DNA of 35,965 bases from Flavobacteriaceae bacterium (GTDB taxonomy: Bacteria > Bacteroidota > Bacteroidia > Flavobacteriales > Flavobacteriaceae), in contig JAFMFH010000012.1 in assembly GCA_017856235.1 (NCBI GenBank), forward strand, positions 1-35,965. Direction: 5' to 3'. The notes beneath the pieces were generated by a model. The model was not told the DNA's origin. It saw only the letters and a program-made list of their open reading frames with translations, and searched no databases. Of this stretch, positions 30,819-35,965 are shown piece after piece (within the stretch, counting starts at the first letter, position 1; each line of letters starts with the position of its first letter). A program made the translations under genes and the position numbers.

Positions 30819-32114
30819 ATGACTAAAATTAAAAAAATAGTATCTAGGCAAATTTTTGATTCAAGAGGAAATCCTACTGTAGAAACAGATGTAATCACTA
30901 CAAATAATATAATTGGTAGAGCAGCTGTTCCTTCTGGTGCATCTACCGGTGAACATGAGTCTGTAGAATTAAGAGATGAGTTAGATTCCTACATGGGTAA
31001 ATCTGTTTTTAATGCTGTAAAAAATGTAAATGAAATTATTTCTAAAGAACTAAATAACTTATCAATTTTTAATCAGAAACTTATTGATGAAAAAATGATT
31101 AAACTAGATGGTACTAATAATAAATCAAAACTTGGAGCAAATGCTATTCTTTCAGTTTCTCTTGCTGTATCTAAGGCTGCTGCAAATGAAAAAAGTATTT
31201 CTTTATTTAAATATTTAGGTCATTCAAATTCAAATGTGTTACCTGTTCCACTTATGAATATAATTAATGGTGGAAGTCATTCTGATTCTCCAATTTCATT
31301 TCAAGAATTTATGATTGTTCCTGTTGGGGCAAAAAGTTTTACTAATGCATTACAGATCGGTAATGAAGTTTTTCACAATCTAAAATCTATCTTAAAATCT
31401 AGAGGACTATCAACTGCTGTTGGAGATGAGGGTGGATTTGCCCCTGAACTAGAAGGCACGGAAGATGCTATAAATATAATTATTGACGCTGTTCATAAAG
31501 CTGGATATCAGATGAAAAAAGATGTAATGATAGCACTAGATTGTGCTTCATCAGAATTTTACAAAGATGGATATTATGACTATTCAATTTTTGAAAAAAA
31601 TAATTCATCTAAGTTAAATTCTAAAGATCAAGTTGAATTCTTAGTTGAATTATGTAAAAAATATCCAATAATTTCAATAGAAGACGGAATGGATGAAAAT
31701 GATTGGGAAGGTTGGAAGCTTTTGACAGAAAAAATTGGTGATAAAATACAACTTGTAGGAGACGATCTTTTTGTAACTGATATAAATAGACTTTCTAAAG
31801 GAATTAATGAAAAAATTGGTAACTCAATTCTAATAAAATTAAATCAAGTTGGAACATTGTCTGAAACCATTTCTTCAATCAATCTGGCATCTAAAAATAA
31901 TTTCACCTCTGTGATTTCTCATAGATCAGGTGAAACTGAAGATTCTACTATTGCAGACCTTTGTGTAGCCTTTAACACCGGTCAAATTAAAACTGGCTCA
32001 ATGTCAAGAAGTGATAGGATGTCAAAATACAATCAATTATTAAGAATAGAGGAAGAGCTTGGAGATAATGCTAAATTTCTTGGAAAAGATGCTTTCAACT
32101 TAAAGCTTTCTTAA
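30819..32114 (+). CDS. eno: Enolase
   Basis: A 431-residue glycolytic enzyme interconverting 2-phosphoglycerate and phosphoenolpyruvate; also a degradosome partner in some bacteria. Metal ligands Asp241 (ALDCAS), Glu288 (SIEDG) and Asp315 (VGDD), the loop GDEGGFAP (202-209), Lys340 ([11 protein letters not shown]) and SHRSGETED (367-375) are all present. Length is typical. The gene is close-packed behind carA; a 63-base gap with a probable promoter separates it from gltA. Confidence 0.98.
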   Translation: MTKIKKIVSRQIFDSRGNPTVETDVITTNNIIGRAAVPSGASTGEHESVELRDELDSYMGKSVFNAVKNVNEIISKELNNLSIFNQKLIDEKMIKLDGTNNKSKLGANAILSVSLAVSKAAANEKSISLFKYLGHSNSNVLPVPLMNIINGGSHSDSPISFQEFMIVPVGAKSFTNALQIGNEVFHNLKSILKSRGLSTAVGDEGGFAPELEGTEDAINIIIDAVHKAGYQMKKDVMIALDCASSEFYKDGYYDYSIFEKNNSSKLNSKDQVEFLVELCKKYPIISIEDGMDENDWEGWKLLTEKIGDKIQLVGDDLFVTDINRLSKGINEKIGNSILIKLNQVGTLSETISSINLASKNNFTSVISHRSGETEDSTIADLCVAFNTGQIKTGSMSRSDRMSKYNQLLRIEEELGDNAKFLGKDAFNLKLS

Positions 32115-32154
32115 TTTAAATTTTAATTAATTTTTTTCTTAACTGCAGGTAAAT

Positions 32155-32177
32155 TAAATTTGCAGAAACACCTAATT
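32155..32177 (+). promoter_or_regulatory. Probable gltA promoter -7 box
   Basis: TAAATTTG at 32155-32162 is an exact TAnnTTTG match, fifteen bases before the gltA ATG, giving an expected leader of about 12 bases. No clear TTG lies at -33; the upstream sequence is a T tract. The same octamer precedes rpsL and pyrG. Confidence 0.55.
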
Positions 32178-33473
32178 ATGGGAAAATCTGCTAAAATTGA
32201 ATATAATGGAAAAACTTATACTTTTCCTGTAATTACTGGATCCGAAAATGAGGAGGCAATTGATATAAATCAATTAAGATCTGAAACCGGACTGATTACT
32301 TATGATCCTGGATATAAAAATACAGGTCATTGTATAAGTGAAATAACTTATCTTGATGGAGAGAACGGTATTTTAAGATACAGAGGCTATTCCGTTAATG
32401 AATTGTGTCAAAAAAAATCTTTTCTTGAAGTTGCTTATCTTTTAATTTATGGAGATTTACCCTCAAATTCAGAGATTCAAAAGTTTCAAGAGGATATTAG
32501 GGGAGAGGCTCTAGTAGATGAAGATCTTAAGCAAATATTTAAAAGCTTCCCTAAATCTGCTCATCCAATGGGTGTTTTATCCTCTCTTACATCTGCTTTG
32601 ATTGCATTTAACCCTTTAAATGAGACAAAAATTTCACTTAAAGATACTGCAGGTACTACTGAAAAAGATAAAATGTACTTATCTACAATTAGACTTCTTG
32701 CAAAGTTTCCTATAATGTCATCTTGGACACTTAGGAAAATCAAAGGTTTGCCTCTAAATTATAGTAATAATAATTTAGAGTATACAGAAAATATTGCTTA
32801 TATGATGTTTGCTAAGCCAAATCAAGATTATAAGCAAAATGATATCATTGTTAATGCTTTGAATACACTATTGATTCTTCATGCTGATCATGAACAAAAT
32901 TGCTCAACATCAACTGTTAGAATTGTAGGATCATCATATGCTGGTTTATATGCATCAATATCTGCAGGAATTTCTGCCCTATGGGGAAGACTTCATGGAG
33001 GTGCTAATCAAGCTGTTATTGAAATGCTTGAGTTGATCAAGAAAGATGGATCTGATATAGATAAATATATAGACAAGGCAAAAGACAAATCTGATCCATT
33101 TAGATTAATGGGATTTGGTCATAGGGTTTACAAGAACTTTGATCCTAGAGCAAAAATTATTAAAAAAGCTGCAGATCAAGTTCTTAATGATCTTGGTATT
33201 GATGACCCTATACTTGAAATTGCTAAATCAATTGAAGAAAAAGCATTGAACGATGATTATTTTATTGAAAAAAAACTATACCCTAATGTAGATTTCTATT
33301 CTGGCATTATTTACAGAGCTTTGGGTATTCCTACCGAAATGTTTACGGTTATGTTTGCTTTAGGAAGAATACCTGGCTGGATTGCACAATGGAAAGAAAT
33401 GAGAGACTCTAATAATCCAATTGGAAGACCAAGACAGATATATAATGGTCCCACACATAGGACAATTTCATAA
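32178..33473 (+). CDS. gltA: Citrate synthase
   Basis: A 431-residue type II citrate synthase condensing acetyl-CoA and oxaloacetate at the entry of the TCA cycle. Catalytic residues can be matched to the E. coli triad: His273 (GRLHGGANQ), His315 (GFGHRVYK) and Asp372 (NVDFYSG); HADHEQNCSTST (235-246) and RPRQIYNG near the end are also conserved. The ATG at 32178 (MGKSAKIEYNGKTY) is preferred to an in-frame TTG at 32160, which lies in the -7 box. argS starts five bases after the stop. Confidence 0.97.
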   Translation: MGKSAKIEYNGKTYTFPVITGSENEEAIDINQLRSETGLITYDPGYKNTGHCISEITYLDGENGILRYRGYSVNELCQKKSFLEVAYLLIYGDLPSNSEIQKFQEDIRGEALVDEDLKQIFKSFPKSAHPMGVLSSLTSALIAFNPLNETKISLKDTAGTTEKDKMYLSTIRLLAKFPIMSSWTLRKIKGLPLNYSNNNLEYTENIAYMMFAKPNQDYKQNDIIVNALNTLLILHADHEQNCSTSTVRIVGSSYAGLYASISAGISALWGRLHGGANQAVIEMLELIKKDGSDIDKYIDKAKDKSDPFRLMGFGHRVYKNFDPRAKIIKKAADQVLNDLGIDDPILEIAKSIEEKALNDDYFIEKKLYPNVDFYSGIIYRALGIPTEMFTVMFALGRIPGWIAQWKEMRDSNNPIGRPRQIYNGPTHRTIS

Positions 33474-33478
33474 GTTCA

Positions 33479-35251
33479 ATGGATATCAAATCAGATATTT
33501 CAAGGTTAGTAAAAGTTTTTTTAGAAAAAAAATTTAATCTAAAAACAAATGAAATTGAAATTCAAAATACAAAAAAAGATTTTGATGGTGATTTAACTAT
33601 TGTCCTTTTTCCTTTTTATAAAGATCTGAAAAAAGATCAGATTTCATCTCTTGGTAAAGATTTGGGAGATAATTTATTAAGTAATTCTGTTAATATTAAT
33701 TCTTTTAATTTAGTTGGGGGCTTTTTAAACCTTAATATCTCTGATAAATATTATCTTAATTTTATTGAGTCAATTAAATATGATATTGATTTTGGAAAAT
33801 TAAAAAAACAAAATGAGACTTTTATTGTTGAATTTTCATCTCCAAATACAAATAAACCTCTTCATTTAGGGCATATAAGAAATAATCTATTAGGCTACTC
33901 TATTTCAAAAATTCTTGAAGCAAATGGAAAAAATGTAAAAAAGGTTCAAATTATTAATGATAGGGGTATTCATATTTGTAAGTCAATGATAGCATGGAAG
34001 CAATTTGGTGAGGGTAAAACACCAAAATCAGAGAAAATCAAAGGTGATAAATTTGTAGGAGATTATTATGTACTCTTTGATAAGATACATAATGAACAAA
34101 AAAAAGAACTTTTAAAGTCTGGTGTAGATAAAGATAAAGTAGAAGAGAGCACTCAAATCATGCAAGATGCTAAAAATGAGTTAAAGAATTGGGAAAAAAA
34201 TGATCAGGAAACATTAAAGATATGGAATATGATGAATCAATGGGTCTATGATGGTTTTGAAAGTACATATAGGTTACTGGGAGTTTCTTTTGATAAAAAT
34301 TATTATGAAAGTCAGACTTATTTATTGGGAAAGGATATAATTAAAGAAGGACTAAACAAAAAAGTTTTTCATAAAAAAGATGATTCATCTATATGGATTA
34401 ATCTTGATGATGAAGGGCTTGATGAAAAATTATTGTTAAGATCTGATGGAACATCTGTTTATATGACTCAAGATTTAGGAACTGCAGTTCAAAGAATTTC
34501 TGATAATGAAAATGTTAAAGGAATGATTTATACTGTAGGAAATGAACAGGACTATCATTTTAAGGTATTGTTTAAAATTTTAAATAAACTTGGTTATGAT
34601 TGGGCTACTTCTCTCTATCACTTAAGTTATGGAATGGTAGACCTACCATCTGGTAAAATGAAAAGTAGAGAAGGTACTGTAGTTGATGCTGATGATTTAA
34701 TATATGAATTAATTCAAAATGTAAAAGAAACTACTGAGAGTCTTGATAAGTTTAAATTAAAAAATGATGCTCTGAGTCATGATGATTATAAAAGTATTGC
34801 TCTTGGTGCACTAAAATATTACATTCTTAAAGTTGATCCAAAGAAAAATATTCTATTTAATCCTGATGAGTCAATTGATCTTAATGGTAATACTGGTCCT
34901 TTTATTCAGTATGCATATGTCAGAATACAGTCAATTTTAAAAAAATATAACAGTGAAATTTCTATTAATAAGGAATATTCTCTAAACAATAAAGAAAAAG
35001 AAGTTTTAAAGATTATACATGATTTACCTGAAGTTATTAAGAATTCATATAAAGAGCTATCTCCCGCGTTAATAGCAAATTATTTATATGATTTAGTTAA
35101 AACCTACAATTCTCTATATCAAAATTTTAATATATTAAATTCTGAATCTAAAGATTCAACATCTGTTAGGTTATTAATATCCCTTAAGACAAGAGATGTA
35201 ATTAGTACATGTTTAGATCTTTTAGGAATTGATCTTCCAAATAAAATGTAA
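33479..35251 (+). CDS. argS: Arginyl-tRNA synthetase
   Basis: A 590-residue class I synthetase. An N-terminal Add-1 domain (about 1-110) is followed by the catalytic Rossmann fold with SSPNTNKPLHLGH (HLGH at residues 129-132, the HIGH motif) and KMKSREGT (KMSKS equivalent, 393-399), then the helical anticodon-binding domain. NGNTGPFIQYAYVRI is typical of the family. It is close-packed behind gltA and ends three bases before a terminator shared with the convergent proteorhodopsin gene. Confidence 0.97.
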   Translation: MDIKSDISRLVKVFLEKKFNLKTNEIEIQNTKKDFDGDLTIVLFPFYKDLKKDQISSLGKDLGDNLLSNSVNINSFNLVGGFLNLNISDKYYLNFIESIKYDIDFGKLKKQNETFIVEFSSPNTNKPLHLGHIRNNLLGYSISKILEANGKNVKKVQIINDRGIHICKSMIAWKQFGEGKTPKSEKIKGDKFVGDYYVLFDKIHNEQKKELLKSGVDKDKVEESTQIMQDAKNELKNWEKNDQETLKIWNMMNQWVYDGFESTYRLLGVSFDKNYYESQTYLLGKDIIKEGLNKKVFHKKDDSSIWINLDDEGLDEKLLLRSDGTSVYMTQDLGTAVQRISDNENVKGMIYTVGNEQDYHFKVLFKILNKLGYDWATSLYHLSYGMVDLPSGKMKSREGTVVDADDLIYELIQNVKETTESLDKFKLKNDALSHDDYKSIALGALKYYILKVDPKKNILFNPDESIDLNGNTGPFIQYAYVRIQSILKKYNSEISINKEYSLNNKEKEVLKIIHDLPEVIKNSYKELSPALIANYLYDLVKTYNSLYQNFNILNSESKDSTSVRLLISLKTRDVISTCLDLLGIDLPNKM

Positions 35252-35254
35252 AAA

Positions 35255-35278
35255 AAAAGTCACCCGAAGGTGACTTTT
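35255..35278. terminator. Two-way terminator between argS and proteorhodopsin
   Basis: A perfect 10-base-pair stem, AAAAGTCACC (35255-35264) with GGTGACTTTT (35269-35278), and a CGAA loop. Read on the minus strand the loop becomes C(UUCG)G, an exceptionally stable tetraloop, followed by about nine T, so the hairpin is best suited to end the proteorhodopsin transcript, whose stop codon lies 18 bases upstream on that strand. On the plus strand four T, then AATTTAT, follow, which can also end the argS transcript. Confidence 0.87.
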
Positions 35279-35296
35279 AATTTATCTGAGTGTTAA

Positions 35297-35965
35297 TTAC
35301 TTAGATACAGCTAGGTTATATACAACAAGACCAAAACCGATTTTGTTAACTGCATCCCCAATGTTATAAATAACATCCATTTGACCAGCAAGGCTACTAA
35401 AGATGCCACTATACCATCCATCGGTTCCTGCCATATACCCAATAGGATAAATAGCCCAACCAATAAATACGAATTTAACTAGCATTTTATGTGCACTCTC
35501 AACGTTTCCTCCTGCTGATTTAGCAAGTTGTGCAGCGCCACCCATAGCAACTTCATATAAAATCCAGAAGTATGCTAGACCTGAAACAAGACCCCATAAC
35601 TGAGCATCTAATGGTCCAATACCTGCCTCACCGAAATATCCAGTAACAAGCATTACGACTGAAAGGCCGATTAACTTCCATAATAGACTTTTTGTAGCAC
35701 CAGATGGCTTTAAAATTAGATAGAACTCAACACACATAAGTGGGACAGTTAATATCCAATCTACATATCTATATGCAGTAGTTATATCACCTTCCATGGC
35801 AGCATTTCTCATGTAGTAATAGTGAAGAGCTGCAATAGCAGTAATAAGAGCTGAAACTAGCATTGAAGTTTTCCACTTAGCATCTACTAAATTCATAGCA
35901 GAAAAGAAGAAAAGTGTTGCTGCAAACATAGCTGCAAAACCAATCCAAAAAGTGAAATCAGTCAA
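35297..35965 (-). CDS. Proteorhodopsin, light-driven proton pump (5' end outside window)
   Basis: About 222 residues of a seven-helix retinal protein of the inner membrane; the gene is still open at the window edge, so the first residues and start are missing. Helix C reads RYVDWILTVPLMCVEF with Asp69 (proton acceptor, Asp97 in the reference protein), Thr73 and Glu80 (donor, Glu108), the DTE set of outward proton pumps. Met77 sits at the colour-tuning position 105, suggesting green absorption. His48 (LHYYYMR) matches His75, and Lys208 (DAVNKIGFG) in the last helix is the retinal Schiff-base lysine. It converges on argS and ends at the UUCG terminator; no retinal-forming gene lies downstream. 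Function is inferred from residues, with high certainty for the family. Confidence 0.96.
   Translation of the reverse strand: MTDFTFWIGFAAMFAATLFFFSAMNLVDAKWKTSMLVSALITAIAALHYYYMRNAAMEGDITTAYRYVDWILTVPLMCVEFYLILKPSGATKSLLWKLIGLSVVMLVTGYFGEAGIGPLDAQLWGLVSGLAYFWILYEVAMGGAAQLAKSAGGNVESAHKMLVKFVFIGWAIYPIGYMAGTDGWYSGIFSSLAGQMDVIYNIGDAVNKIGFGLVVYNLAVSK

Noticed and set aside
32111-32137. AT-only inverted repeat followed by seven T after eno
   Set aside because: Six A/T pairs only, overlapping the eno stop; expected everywhere in such AT-rich DNA, too weak to call a terminator.
32160-32177. TTG start six codons before the gltA ATG
   Set aside because: The TTG is part of the -7 box TAAATTTG; citrate synthase homology begins after the ATG.
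35963-35965. TTG at the very edge as start of proteorhodopsin
   Set aside because: The reading frame is open to the window end and the reference proteins have further N-terminal residues, so the gene is treated as partial.

Overview
The window is a gene-dense, AT-rich, almost completely coding stretch of a bacterial chromosome. Several signs point to a marine member of the Bacteroidota (Flavobacteriia): a sequestered proteorhodopsin gene at the right edge, Bacteroidota-type promoter boxes (TAnnTTTG), the near absence of Shine-Dalgarno sequences (starts read as A/T-rich ...ATTATG), an EF-G/S10 junction without tuf, zinc-free versions of S4, S14 and L36, a bacillithiol enzyme (BshC), and the carA-eno-gltA block placed behind rplQ. 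The assignment is inference from gene content; no rRNA or tRNA gene is present to confirm it.

Layout. (1) 1-3264, minus strand: a large exported Asp-box/VPS10-like beta-propeller protein, followed four bases later by the start of a lipoprotein gene cut by the window edge. (2) 3344-13065, plus strand: bshC, guaA, a conserved protein of unknown function, a LysM/periplasmic-binding-like exported protein, pyrG, yidC and mnmA; there are probable promoters before guaA and pyrG. (3) 13130-29700, plus strand: one promoter, then 32 genes with no gap above 14 bases (rpsL-rpsG-fusA, the S10, spc and alpha clusters joined end to end, with secY, infA, rpmJ and rpoA inside), closed by a strong hairpin terminator. 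(4) 29721-35251, plus strand: carA, eno, gltA and argS. (5) 35255-35278: a two-way terminator between argS and the convergent proteorhodopsin gene, whose 5' end lies outside the window.

Together the genes are mainly information-processing and central metabolism: ribosome assembly and elongation (32-gene run, argS, mnmA), protein export (secY, yidC), transcription (rpoA), nucleotide supply (guaA, pyrG, carA), glycolysis and TCA entry (eno, gltA), thiol redox (bshC) and light-driven proton pumping. No rRNA, tRNA, insertion sequence, prophage, CRISPR array or defence island was seen. No stretch of 300 bases lacks a gene; the longest non-coding gap is about 100 bases (before rpsL). I found no convincing unknown multi-gene system; the points of interest are mostly regulatory (leaderless guaA, pyrG leader hairpin, the UUCG terminator), one unassigned conserved family, and the proteorhodopsin residues.
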